Assembly: GCA_003214855.1 (NCBI GenBank)
Contig: QCLC01000014.1
Span: 1-39,591 of the forward strand
Direction of reading: 5' to 3'
Length of the DNA stretch: 39,591 bases
From: Prochlorococcus sp. AG-412-I05
Lineage (GTDB): Bacteria; Cyanobacteriota; Cyanobacteriia; PCC-6307; Cyanobiaceae
This document shows, one piece after another, positions 1-7,990 of the stretch. The stretch's first letter is position 1. Every line of letters begins with the position of its first letter. Under the pieces are notes generated by a model. The model was not told the origin of the DNA and did not search any database. It saw only the letters and a list, made by a program, of their open reading frames with translations. Made by a program: the position numbers and the translations under genes.

Positions 1-1158
1 CTGAGTGTTGCTTGTTTGATCACCATTCGCGGGATCTATGCGTATTGATTCACTCGTGATTTCAATATCTGGTGCTGTTTGATCTCCTGTATCTTTAGCT
101 CTAGTACAGACTATTTCTTCTTCACCGCAGTAAAATTCTCCCTGCTGATTTTTTGTATCATCAAAACTCCATACACGCTCAACCTTTGACCTCCCTGGAT
201 AAAAGTCAATATTTTTCCTGTCTACTATAATGTCACCAAACAATATAGGAGATAGGGAACTTTGCTTATCTCTACCCAAAACAGGCCAAATGCGATTGGC
301 ATTTGAACTCGCAGTGCCATTGATCCTGCTGAGAAGATCATCTTTACAACCACTACGATCAGCTTTAAGGAATTCAGCGGCATCATCCTCATTGATGTGC
401 CATAGAATTTTCCCATCTCCTGTGATTTGCGCTGGCCCTAGGTCAAAATGTTTTGCAGCAATCACTCCCCAGTCGTTATCACTTTTTATCTTTGACTTTA
501 CGTCGAAGGAGCGAATCAGCAGTGACCTGCCTAAAAGATCATCATTTTCATCTTCTTCTCTTTTTACCATACCCTCAATTTCGACAACCCCATTACCAAC
601 ACCAGACGCAAAGTTTACGGAATAGCTCCTCAACCGGTAATAACTTTGAATATTGCCCCTACCGTCTTCACGTTGAGTTCTAGGATCATCATTAACAGTA
701 AATGGTAATGCAGTATTTGATGTTGAATCGCCAGCCTTAGTATTACCGGTAGGCCATTGTGCTCCATCTGTGAGAATGGGTAGGCCCTTAGATGTATCGC
801 TGCAAATTTGCTCGAGTAATTGAGTCCTAGAAGCAGCATCAAGCTCCCAGTTAAAGCCTTCAGCTTCGTTGTTCACCAGGTTGTATAGATACCCTCTGTA
901 TTCGCTTGGATCGTTATTGTTCAGTACACTCAGAATGCGGTTGAAGCCATTGATCGATGCAGCTTCAGCCATTTGTTGATAGCTTTCTGAAGATCCCAAC
1001 TTCCTGGACATCAGTTGACGGATCAGTAGCCCGCTAGCTCCAATAATAAGGGTTGTGCCCATTAGCAATGCCAAAACCATTGCTAGGCCCTCCTCACCAT
1101 TAGCGCTTACCCTTTTCAGTAGGAACTTCCTCGTAGGATGGATGGAATGATTTTTCAT
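1..1158 (-). CDS. PilX/GspK-like pilus assembly protein (C-terminus cut by window edge)
   Basis: The frame is open from an ATG at 1158 to the first base of the window with no stop (386 codons), so the C-terminus is missing. After a short basic leader (MKNHSIHPTRKFLLKR) comes a glycine and a hydrophobic helix (GLAMVLALLMGTTLIIG, about residues 24-40), followed by a long polar domain. The helix lacks the glutamate expected at mature position 5 of ordinary pilins. That pattern is known for PilX/GspK-type minor pilins that cap the pilus tip. The polar part contains several cysteines and many Asp/Asn turns but no domain I recognise. It is the last visible gene of a minus-strand group with three prepilins (1396-3127), which supports a pilus role. 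The PilX-like class is moderately sure; adhesin or tip function is inference. Confidence 0.7.
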   Translation of the reverse strand, partial: MKNHSIHPTRKFLLKRVSANGEEGLAMVLALLMGTTLIIGASGLLIRQLMSRKLGSSESYQQMAEAASINGFNRILSVLNNNDPSEYRGYLYNLVNNEAEGFNWELDAASRTQLLEQICSDTSKGLPILTDGAQWPTGNTKAGDSTSNTALPFTVNDDPRTQREDGRGNIQSYYRLRSYSVNFASGVGNGVVEIEGMVKREEDENDDLLGRSLLIRSFDVKSKIKSDNDWGVIAAKHFDLGPAQITGDGKILWHINEDDAAEFLKADRSGCKDDLLSRINGTASSNANRIWPVLGRDKQSSLSPILFGDIIVDRKNIDFYPGRSKVERVWSFDDTKNQQGEFYCGEEEIVCTRAKDTGDQTAPDIEITSESIRIDPANGDQTSNTQ

Positions 1159-1395
1159 TGGGATTCTTTGTGGATAGCCATAGTCTCTTTTGATCGATCT
1201 TTTAGAGTGGTGTTTTAGATCAAGATTTGATGTGATTTCGCTCACAGTTTTGAGCCATGACAATTTTGTTTTTTGTTTGTCAAGGTAGTCTCGGGCAATT
1301 TTTCTATCATCTGGTGTCATGATGTGTGAATTTAGATCTTTGTATTTTTTCAGAAATTGCATGTATTGCTGCAATAAATCTATGTTTAGTGATGT

Positions 1396-1911
1396 TTATA
1401 CTGGGCAAGCTCCACAGACAAGATCAGCCTGCGTGACCGCACCTGCGTTGTCTATCGTTCCTTTTTTTAAATCGCTAGCTCCTGTAGAAAGACATACACA
1501 TGCGATTACGTTGTATTCAGAAGCGTTGTTGTTGGTTGACGTTGCTGTAAATTCATAATAATTGTCAGCAACATTTGTACGACTTACCGAATATTGATCT
1601 CCTGGTAAGGTGATCTGAGTTGTCAAGGCATTCCCAGCAGATGCAGGGCCGCTGTTTGTCATGATCACAGCAACATTATTAAGATCAGCCCAACTTGCAG
1701 GTGTTAAGTTAAACTCATCGAAATAACTCGCAACTGTAGTTTGAAATTGTGCAAGCGTGGATGCGGCTTCGTTCTGTTTTGTGCGTTGTACCTGTTTAAA
1801 GTAATTTGGTAGGGCAATACTACTTAAAATTCCTACAATCACTACGGTGATCATTGCTTCAACAAGTGTGAAGCCATTGGCTTCTTGCTTTCTAGGGGGT
1901 AACCTCATCAT
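1396..1911 (-). CDS. Type IV prepilin
   Basis: This 171-residue protein has a basic leader (MMRLPPRKQEANG), then the class III cleavage site G|FTLVEAM with glutamate at mature position 5. A hydrophobic helix follows (about 20 residues), then the usual ALPNY transition. The leader is expected to be removed by a PilD-type peptidase, and the helix packs into the pilus core. Four cysteines lie in the last third, including CVC and a C-terminal CGAC, so the D-region may be disulphide-linked differently from its two neighbours. A GTG one codon upstream is an alternative start; the double ATG at 1911/1908 gives the usual leader. It lies 176 bases downstream of the next pilin and shares only the N-terminal third with it, so it is a distinct pilin rather than a third copy. 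Confidence 0.9.
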   Translation of the reverse strand: MMRLPPRKQEANGFTLVEAMITVVIVGILSSIALPNYFKQVQRTKQNEAASTLAQFQTTVASYFDEFNLTPASWADLNNVAVIMTNSGPASAGNALTTQITLPGDQYSVSRTNVADNYYEFTATSTNNNASEYNVIACVCLSTGASDLKKGTIDNAGAVTQADLVCGACPV

Positions 1912-2087
1912 CACAACTGTTCTTAAAGACTACAAAAGCCAAGATAGCATTGATTGTTTGTTTCTAGCAGTGCGATTGATATGTGATGATTAGGCGTTTA
2001 CTCTTAAATAAACTCTAGGCACATTTTAAGATATGAATATGTCTAGATATCGCCAAAGCAAGGTAATATTATAGTGAAACCCGTCAA

Positions 2088-2570
2088 TTATGTGCAGTCT
2101 GGTGCATCAGCATCGAAATCTGCTTGAACTTCCACGACCCCTGTGTCAAAATCTGCACAGCCTACGATTGTTTCTCCTGTAATACCAGCGTCTTTTGTAC
2201 TGCCTGTACCAGTTACCAGGTAACGGGGATCATTCCATTGAGCAGTGTAGTTAAAAAGGGTCGCATTTTCTGCTGGAGCATTGTATTCAGTTCTCAAATC
2301 TGCCGCCGAAGTTAAAGGATCTTCGCCATTCTCAATATATTCTGCTTGAGCTTTTTTGAGTAGGGAGGTGGTCGTGATTTTTGCCTCTGCTGCTTTTGAT
2401 TTATCTGCTTGGCCTAAAAAATTAGGAAGTGCAGTTGCGCTAAGAATGCCAACGATCACTATCACGATCATCAGCTCTACAAGGGTGAAGCCTTGCGCTA
2501 AGAGATTCTCACCTTTCTTGGTTTTCAGCAGGGAGACTAAAGTGTGATGGTTTAGGTTTTTCAGTTTCAT
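2088..2570 (-). CDS. Type IV prepilin (tandem paralogue 1)
   Basis: This 160-residue prepilin has a long basic leader of about 27 residues ending in QG, followed by FTLVELMIVIVIVGILSAT and PNFLGQA. Glutamate at mature position 5 and the helix are textbook. The globular part ends in a cysteine pair (VGCADF ... DCT at the extreme C-terminus) that would close the D-region loop of a PilA-like subunit. It is the closest relative of the next gene at 2651: the helix, the TSAADLRT segment and the last 40 residues are nearly the same. The length and motif set suit a major pilin of PilA/PilE type, but which paralogue forms the fibre cannot be told from sequence. Confidence 0.92.
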   Translation of the reverse strand: MKLKNLNHHTLVSLLKTKKGENLLAQGFTLVELMIVIVIVGILSATALPNFLGQADKSKAAEAKITTTSLLKKAQAEYIENGEDPLTSAADLRTEYNAPAENATLFNYTAQWNDPRYLVTGTGSTKDAGITGETIVGCADFDTGVVEVQADFDADAPDCT

Positions 2571-2650
2571 AATAATCTAGTCATGATGCAGGATTTAAAT
2601 ATTATTTGAATGTCGAAAAAGGAAAGCAATAGTATAGAGAAGCCGAGCAA

Positions 2651-3127
2651 TTATGTGCAGTCTGGCGCATCACCATCGAAATCTGATTGCATTTCAACGA
2701 CCCCTGTGTCGAAATCTGCACAGCCTACGATTGTTTCTCCTGTAATACCAGCGTCTTTTGCACTGCCTGTAGCAGTTACCAAGTAACGGGGATTATTCCA
2801 GGCAGCAGTGTAGTTATAAAGGGTTGCATCTGCAGCTGGAGCATTGTAATTAGTTCTCAAATCTGCCGCTGAAGTTGAAGGATCAGTGCCTGTTTCAATA
2901 TACTCTGCTTGAGCTTTTTTGAGTATGGAGGTGGCCATGGTCTTGGCCTCAGCTGCTTTTGCCTTCTCGGCCTGACCTAAAAAGTTGGGAAGTGCAGTTG
3001 CGCTAAGAATTCCAACGATCACTATCACGATCATCAGCTCCACCAGGGTGAAGCCTTGCTGTAAGGCGTTAACTCCCTTCTGGCGTCTCAACAGTGCAAG
3101 CTTTAGGCGTTGGTTGAGGATGCTCAT
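2651..3127 (-). CDS. Type IV prepilin (tandem paralogue 2)
   Basis: This paralogue of the 2088-2570 pilin has a leader ending in QQG, then FTLVELMIVIVIVGILSAT, glutamate at mature position 5 and the same C-terminal cysteine pair (VGCADF ... DCT). I place the start at the ATG at 3127 because it aligns with the start of the paralogue. An upstream in-frame ATG at 3160 has an AGGG six bases before it and would add 11 residues; a TTG at 3172 is also in frame. Differences from the paralogue cluster in the leader and in a few exposed positions of the middle region. It is probably transcribed first of the minus-strand pilus group, from the gap shared with the divergent minor pilin operon. Confidence 0.92.
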   Translation of the reverse strand: MSILNQRLKLALLRRQKGVNALQQGFTLVELMIVIVIVGILSATALPNFLGQAEKAKAAEAKTMATSILKKAQAEYIETGTDPSTSAADLRTNYNAPAADATLYNYTAAWNNPRYLVTATGSAKDAGITGETIVGCADFDTGVVEMQSDFDGDAPDCT

Positions 3128-3194
3128 GGTGATATGCGATATCAATAGTTGCTTCACCATAATGCCCTGCAATGGCGATTTTGTCGTGAAGGAT

Positions 3195-3238
3195 CCTCTA
3201 AGGCTTCTCTGAGAGTTTTCTTTGAGCTCGCTTAGAGG
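3195..3238. promoter_or_regulatory. Inverted repeat between divergent pilus transcription units
   Basis: CCTCTAAG at 3195-3202 is matched by CTTAGAGG at 3231-3238, an 8-bp inverted repeat with 28 bases between. It lies in the gap between the minus-strand pilins and the plus-strand minor pilin operon. It could be a regulator site or a leader hairpin; no family motif is recognised. Confidence 0.25.
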
Positions 3239-3350
3239 CTGGTTTGACTGTTAGCAGATGCTCTTTTTCATCCTTTTCCCCTTGCGCTGGTCTGTTCTCG
3301 CGTCTGGCAGCTCAAGCTTTTAGCAATCCGAAGCTTGCTAGCTGATTGCT

Positions 3351-3479
3351 ATGGCCATTCATCGAGTTCAACGCCTTGTTGAGCAGGCTTGGTCAGGATT
3401 GATCTGTTGGCTTCTTGTTGATCAAGCGCAGCATCGTTTGCGATGGCTGCTTGCTTGCCACGGCGGGGAATCCTTCTAG
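3351..3479 (+). CDS. Possible 42-residue leader ORF before the minor pilin operon
   Basis: An ATG at 3351 opens a 42-codon frame (MAIHRVQRLVEQAW...) ending with TAG at 3477-3479, 16 bases before the first minor pilin start. The product would be Arg/Trp/Leu-rich with no signal peptide or recognised motif. It may be a small translated leader or simply chance; there is no clear ribosome binding site. Confidence 0.2.
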   Translation: MAIHRVQRLVEQAWSGLICWLLVDQAQHRLRWLLACHGGESF

Positions 3480-3495
3480 CAGTTGTTGTTTTGAG

Positions 3496-3993
3496 ATGCC
3501 TTCCTATCGCCAGCGGGGCTGTTGTCAAAGCACCCCTTCTGGCTTTGTGCTGCCCCTGGCGCTTTCGGCTGCGTTTTTGATTTTACTTAGCAGTACGTGT
3601 CTCCATTCGCTTGCGCTCTTGAGCCGTAGTCGTACGCGCATCAGCACGGCTGAACGCATGCGCGCCGATCAGCTTCGCTCCGCTGCTCAGCACTTCGCAC
3701 AGCTGGCTACAGATTCCCACTCCTGCCTTCTCACTTGGCCTTCTAGCCGTTGGAACGATTTGGGCTCTCAATGCGCTGATGCTGATCCCAGTCGTCTTCA
3801 GCAAGGCTTGATCGGCGAGGAGGTTTGGTCATTGATCGACTGGGTTCCCAGTGGTGACACAGGTCGTTTGAGTCTGCGTCTTGACGCTGGTGCTCGAGCT
3901 GTGTTTCTGCTCGCATTAGACCCTGATGGCCTGGCTGTGCGTGAGGTTGGTGCGATGCGACCTCTGGTCACCCTTGAACAGGAAAGGCCATGA
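3496..3993 (+). CDS. Minor pilin, PilX/GspK-like
   Basis: This 165-residue protein has a short leader ending STPSG, then FVLPLALSAAFLILLSS as the single membrane helix. The leader glycine is present, but the mature helix lacks glutamate at position 5. That is a known property of PilX/GspK tip minor pilins. An upstream in-frame start at 3415 would add 27 poorly conserved-looking, Cys-rich residues; the ATG at 3496 gives a normal leader length, so I prefer it. The globular part has three cysteines (CLL, SQCAD and a helix CL). Its stop overlaps the next start as ATGA. It heads a four-gene operon of pilin-like proteins and probably seeds or caps the pilus; the exact family assignment is inference. 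Confidence 0.72.
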   Translation: MPSYRQRGCCQSTPSGFVLPLALSAAFLILLSSTCLHSLALLSRSRTRISTAERMRADQLRSAAQHFAQLATDSHSCLLTWPSSRWNDLGSQCADADPSRLQQGLIGEEVWSLIDWVPSGDTGRLSLRLDAGARAVFLLALDPDGLAVREVGAMRPLVTLEQERP

Positions 3994-4418
3994 ATTTGAT
4001 CGAGCTGATCGTGGCTTCACTGTTGTTAGCTGGCACGGCAACGAGCGGACTGCACCTTTGGGGGCAGGCCAGCCTGGCTGCTCATGTTGGTTGGCTCAAA
4101 GAGGAGCAACTTGAGTCTGTTGAGTTGCAGTTGTTGGCCAGTCAGCGCTGGTTGTCAGCTGTTGGCCATGGTTCTGAGCTGCTTACTGCTAACGGCAGTT
4201 GCCGTTTTGATCTTGCCGCCGTGTCTCGTTCAGCAGATAGGGCTTTGCCTTTGCCGGAGGGGCTTGAGCGGCATTGGCAAGCTGATGGGGCTGGACTTTG
4301 GCTTGAGATTGATGCTCATCCGCCTAAGGGCTCGCCTGTTGAGCCGCTTCGCCGTCGTCAGTTGCTTACGCCCGCGGGTACTGGTTGGTGCAGGCCCAAT
4401 CTGACGGCGCAGCAATGA
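3990..4418 (+). CDS. Leaderless pilin-like protein (PilV/GspI-like)
   Basis: This 142-residue protein begins MNLIELIVASLLLAGTATSG. If the initiator Met is counted as mature residue 1, a glutamate falls at position 5 and the helix follows directly. No cleavable leader is encoded: the same frame has a TGA at 3975-3977 and no ATG, GTG or TTG between it and the ATG at 3990. The rest is a small globular domain with two cysteines. Start and stop overlap both neighbours as ATGA, which implies translational coupling. By order and size it fits the I/V position of a minor pilin set. The absence of a leader is odd: either the protein needs no processing, or the chosen start is wrong and an unusual start codon is used. 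Confidence 0.72.
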   Translation: MNLIELIVASLLLAGTATSGLHLWGQASLAAHVGWLKEEQLESVELQLLASQRWLSAVGHGSELLTANGSCRFDLAAVSRSADRALPLPEGLERHWQADGAGLWLEIDAHPPKGSPVEPLRRRQLLTPAGTGWCRPNLTAQQ

Positions 4419-4957
4419 GGCGTTTGTCCGATGCAGCCCCTGCTGCGCAGGGATTCAGCTTGTTGGAGGTATTGCTGATTCTCTCGATCCTGGCAGTTTT
4501 GGCTGGCATCAGCCTGGTGAATGCTGGTGAGTACCGCCATCGTTTGCAGGTGGATGTTGCTGCTCGACGTCTGCAGCTTGGCTTGGAGCGCGCCCGACTG
4601 TTTGCTTTAAGTCAGCGGCAGCCTTGCGGGTTGCGTGTTTCTGCTGAGGGTTGGCAGGAGCCACTTGTTCGTGAGTTGCCAGCTTGTGTGTCCTCTCGAT
4701 TGAGCCTGCAGGAACCATTTGCTGAAGTGCCACTGACTTGGCAGAGCAACTTGCCTCAGCTGATGCGCTTTGCGGCGAATGGTTTGACGTTGGATGGTGG
4801 AACCGTTGTTTTGGGCAGCCTTCACAGCCCTTATCGACGCTGTTTGGTGATCAGCCTGCCCTTGGGCGTGAGCCGTGTTGGTCGTTACGACGGCGATCCC
4901 CTCGATCCAGCAATTGGTCTTAGCAGTTCACGATGTTTACCTGATGAAGCGCTCTAA
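4415..4957 (+). CDS. Minor pilin, FimT/GspH-like
   Basis: This 180-residue prepilin has leader MRRLSDAAPAAQG, cleavage before FSLLEVLLILSILAVLAGIS, and glutamate at mature position 5. A Val-Asp-rich helix continuation (VDVAARRLQLGLERARLFAL) follows, as in FimT/GspH pseudopilins, where this segment precedes the beta-rich head. Two or three cysteines in the head may form disulphides (QPCGL, LPACVSS, YRRCLV). The ATG at 4415 overlaps the preceding TGA (ATGA) and gives a standard leader, so I prefer it over the longer frame starting at 4385. FimT-type proteins have been linked to DNA binding in natural transformation of other bacteria; whether this one binds DNA is not shown here. Confidence 0.8.
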   Translation: MRRLSDAAPAAQGFSLLEVLLILSILAVLAGISLVNAGEYRHRLQVDVAARRLQLGLERARLFALSQRQPCGLRVSAEGWQEPLVRELPACVSSRLSLQEPFAEVPLTWQSNLPQLMRFAANGLTLDGGTVVLGSLHSPYRRCLVISLPLGVSRVGRYDGDPLDPAIGLSSSRCLPDEAL

Positions 4958-5549
4958 AGGCAATGACGGTGTTGATGGCTTCACCTTGGTGGAGCTGATG
5001 CTGGTGATCAGTTTGGGGATGGTGTTTGTTGCGATGGCCCTTGGCGTGATCACTCGAGATCTTTCCCTTGGTCAGGCAATGGCCCAGCGCCTGCGGGAGC
5101 GGGGCCTGCAGCAACGCACTCTGATGTTGATCAAGGCTGACTTGGCGCGCGGCTATGGCTGGTTGGCTGATCCGCCAATCTCTAGCCTCTGGCCTTGTTC
5201 CTTGGCGGGGCGTCAGGCGGTGTTGGCTATCGCTACAGCGCCAGATGATCCCGAAGCCCGTCGAAGGGCCATCGTCTACTCGGTTGGCTCTGCTCCATCG
5301 TCGATCTGGCGCCGCAGGGTGTTAATGCGCTGTGGCCCTGCGTTTGACATCAACGGCGAGCCTAACTTCGCAGGAAGCTTCCAGAATCGTGTTTTGATCG
5401 ATGGCTTGCCGTCCTCGCTCAATGATGGCGAGCTTGGTTTTGTGGCTCGTCCTGACCCTCTTCTGCCGGTGTTGCGCCTTGAGTTGGAGCAGCAGTTTCA
5501 GTCTCCTAACGTGAAGATGCAGCGCATCCGTTCAGCGGCCTCTGTTTGA
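4944..5549 (+). CDS. Minor pilin, PilW/GspJ-like
   Basis: This 201-residue prepilin has leader MKRSKGNDGVDG, then FTLVELMLVISLGMVFVAMAL with glutamate at mature position 5. The following helix (LRERGLQQRTLMLIKADLAR) resembles PilW/GspJ minor pilins, where a similar segment leads into the head domain. The ATG at 4944 lies inside the end of the previous gene (overlap 14 bases) and gives a normal leader; the upstream frame from 4875 is an artefact. It is the last gene of the plus-strand operon; no clear terminator follows. Together with the K/X-, I/V- and H-like proteins it completes the four components of a pilus-tip initiation complex. The component letters are inference from size, order and motif. 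Confidence 0.8.
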   Translation: MKRSKGNDGVDGFTLVELMLVISLGMVFVAMALGVITRDLSLGQAMAQRLRERGLQQRTLMLIKADLARGYGWLADPPISSLWPCSLAGRQAVLAIATAPDDPEARRRAIVYSVGSAPSSIWRRRVLMRCGPAFDINGEPNFAGSFQNRVLIDGLPSSLNDGELGFVARPDPLLPVLRLELEQQFQSPNVKMQRIRSAASV

Positions 5550-6012
5550 TGCCCTGCACGTTGATGATTGATTGGCGGATGCAAAAAGCATGTCAGCCTC
5601 AATCAACTTTTGCTTGTCTCGATGCTGCATTCGAATTAGACATATATTGTTGGGACGCAAATTTTTGACACTAATGATGAATAAGTTGCTCGCAATATAG
5701 CTTTGGTCTAATGCTCTTTATGCGGAATTTAGGATGCCAGTCGGCAACTGTTATGCGATGGAGTTTCACTCGTGCTTATTTTGACAGCAGAACAGCAGAT
5801 GTCATTAACACCCCTCATCTGAAGGGTTGCCTCAAGGGGGGATTTAAGGTTGAATGATCAACATATTAGAAAAACAATTTGGCAAACTTTTTGAGCTTAG
5901 ATCCTTCCCCTCTCTGGGAGTGTGCGCTTAATCACCGGGATGAATGATCTAGGCCACAGCTTTAATCGTATAGAACTGTAAAAGTATGTAATGCTAGGCA
6001 AGGAGATCTTGG
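5550..6012. other. Intergenic, 463 bp, no gene seen
   Basis: No frame of useful length is present on either strand. The part after about 5,620 is AT-rich. A G-run (about 5836-5841) follows a short CCCTCATCTGAAGGG-like hairpin near 5812-5826. It presumably contains the kinase promoter. The only firm signal is AGGAG at 6001-6005 before the TTG start of the kinase. Confidence 0.5.
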
Positions 6013-6015
6013 TTG
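6001..6015 (+). promoter_or_regulatory. Ribosome binding site that fixes a TTG start
   Basis: AAGGAG ending at 6005 lies seven bases before the TTG at 6013. A strong Shine-Dalgarno site is uncommon in this window, and it supports TTG as the true start of the sensor kinase. Confidence 0.75.
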
Positions 6016-7530
6016 GACATTAACCGTCTTGGCAAAGCATTGAACGCAGGAGGGGGCTGGATCAATTTTAGGCATCAGCCTTATTCGATCCGCCGCGTTC
6101 TAGAGCGCACCAGCTTGATGGCTGTGGGGCTGGGATATGGCTTGTTGTTGTTGTTTAATCTTCAGCTTCCCGCTGAACAGCGCCGGCAGGCTCAACGGGA
6201 AGACCTTAACTATGCCAAGGCTATTCTTCGTCAGTCGAAGGATTTGATCCTTCGCGCCGATTCAGTATCGGCGTCTGAAAACAGTATTGACCCACTTTTG
6301 CTGAAGAGATTGCTGAGTGATATTTCATCTTTTCATCTTTTGATTTCAATGCACCCCAAGGGGTTTGAGGCTGGTTTTGTGATACCTGATGTGAGAGGAG
6401 GTATCAATCTTGGCAAGGTTATAACTTCTTATGGTTTACAAAAGTATCAGGGTGATGCCAAATATGGTCCTGCTCTTATTGATATTGATTCAGTTTATTA
6501 TTTAATCATTAAAGATGAAATTGAGCTGCATGGAAATACTTGGAATATTTATCTGGTTGAAGATATCAGTAGGCAGATTCGTCAGCAAGAAATTCTTGCT
6601 TGGGTTCTTATTCTGGCCGCTTTGCTTGCTTCGATGGTGACCTTGCTCCTCACGCGTACAGGCATTCGACGAGGTTTGGAGCCTTTGCAGCGCTTTGGCG
6701 AAGTAATCGAATCAGTCTCGTCTGGATCTCTAGACGATCATCGCTTTGATCCGAAATATGAACCTGTGGAACTTAAGCCGCTTGCCGGTTCATTTAATGC
6801 GCTTTTGGATCGTTTGGCTGAGTCTTGGAATCGTCAGCGTAAATTTGCTAATGCTCTCAGCCATGAGCTGCGCACACCGATCACGTTGATCATTGGTTAT
6901 ACCTCTAGGGTGTTACGCCGCTCAGGTTCTCTTAGCGATGCTCAGCGGCATCAATTGACGATTGTTGAGGACGAGACTCGTCGTCTCGGACGTTTAATTA
7001 CTGATCTCTTGGATATTGCGCGTGAAGAATCTGGCAGTCTGATGATGACGTCAGCGCCTTTTTCTGCATGTGAGGCCTTAGAGCAGGTTTTTTTACTGAA
7101 TAGAGGTGATTGTGAGACTCGCTTGAACATGCAATCGAGTTCAAACGGTGTTGATCAGATCTGGGCTCTTGGTGATCACGACAGGGTCGTGCAGTGTCTT
7201 AGCAATTTGATTGAAAATGCTTTCAAGTACAGCCCATCAGACAAGCGAGTCGAATTGAGCTGCAGTAGTACGCATGAGCATGTGATCTTGCAAGTTCGAG
7301 ATCATGGCCCCGGTGTGCCAGAGGCTGATCAGGAGCTGATTTTTGAGCAGTTTCAGCGCGGCAGTAACACGGCACAACAACCTGGCAGTGGCATTGGTCT
7401 AGCGCTTGTGCGCTCTTTGGTGAAGCGGATGGGAGGCCGCGTTTGGGTTGAGAATGCTGCTGATGGCGGAGCGATCTTTGTGATTGAGTTGCAACGTTGT
7501 CAGGCGCCTGATCCTGAATACGCCATTTAG
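6013..7530 (+). CDS. Membrane-bound sensor histidine kinase
   Basis: This 505-residue orphan sensor kinase has a first membrane helix at about residues 35-53 and a periplasmic sensor region to about 195. A second helix lies at about 196-214 and a HAMP linker to about 270. The HisKA domain has H-box FANALSHELRTP, phospho-acceptor His284. The ATPase domain has the N box NLIENAFKYSP (Asn402), G1 DHGPGVP (Asp430) and G2 GSGIGLALV (from 458). It should autophosphorylate in the cytoplasm and pass phosphate to a response regulator, but none is encoded in the window. The sensor region has no recognised ligand domain. Its last 88 codons are repeated in broken form at 13790-14051, just before the ABC permease, so the kinase may once have adjoined that gene. 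Confidence 0.93.
   Translation: MDINRLGKALNAGGGWINFRHQPYSIRRVLERTSLMAVGLGYGLLLLFNLQLPAEQRRQAQREDLNYAKAILRQSKDLILRADSVSASENSIDPLLLKRLLSDISSFHLLISMHPKGFEAGFVIPDVRGGINLGKVITSYGLQKYQGDAKYGPALIDIDSVYYLIIKDEIELHGNTWNIYLVEDISRQIRQQEILAWVLILAALLASMVTLLLTRTGIRRGLEPLQRFGEVIESVSSGSLDDHRFDPKYEPVELKPLAGSFNALLDRLAESWNRQRKFANALSHELRTPITLIIGYTSRVLRRSGSLSDAQRHQLTIVEDETRRLGRLITDLLDIAREESGSLMMTSAPFSACEALEQVFLLNRGDCETRLNMQSSSNGVDQIWALGDHDRVVQCLSNLIENAFKYSPSDKRVELSCSSTHEHVILQVRDHGPGVPEADQELIFEQFQRGSNTAQQPGSGIGLALVRSLVKRMGGRVWVENAADGGAIFVIELQRCQAPDPEYAI
7240..7503 (+). repeat. Long direct repeat, copy A (intact kinase 3' end)
   Basis: This 264-bp segment encoding the kinase ATPase core and tail is repeated at 13790-14051 in the same orientation. 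The identity is high, especially over the last 110 bases (GGTGAAGCGGATGGGAGGCC onward). The two copies bracket the multicopper oxidase and the amine oxidase remnant. Confidence 0.85.
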
Positions 7531-7990
7531 TTTCGGAACTATTCGACAGTAACGGCCAGTGATTCACGGATTAACTTCAAAGGTGTTTTCATTAACTAGC
7601 GAAGTAAATAACAGATGTGTACCCTCTCTATCTGTACTAAGTAAGTGAACTAAGTAAGATTGACGCTATTGGTACTAAAACAGACTTCAGTGGCAGTGCA
7701 TAGCCACGTTTAGATTTCATTTACTATGGAACTTGTCGATCAAAAGATTGACTTTTAGAAGAGAGGCAACCAACAACTCCTGTAAACGTTGCTTATAAAT
7801 GCATTGCGTGAATGACGAAGAACGGCTGCTGATTTTTATTTGTCTGTGTGTGCTTGAATAGTGAGTATCACTCAAGGGAAGGCCTATGCCTGCATTTAAA
7901 GATATTAAGCATTTCTTTTCGAAGTAATTTAAATAGGATTGCTTCGCTTCATTGTATCAGTAATTGCAATTCAATATCAGACCTTCTGCT
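7531..7990. other. Intergenic, 460 bp, between convergent genes
   Basis: This AT-rich stretch lies between the kinase (plus) and the oxidase (minus), which converge here. A short direct repeat ACTAAGTAAG occurs at about 7636-7660. Two overlapping small frames at 7848-8130 read only against the oxidase C-terminus and are not credible. No clear U-tract terminator was found. Confidence 0.45.

Noticed and set aside
5812-5845. Hairpin and G-run upstream of the kinase as a riboswitch
   Set aside because: The stem is short, and no conserved aptamer elements are seen.
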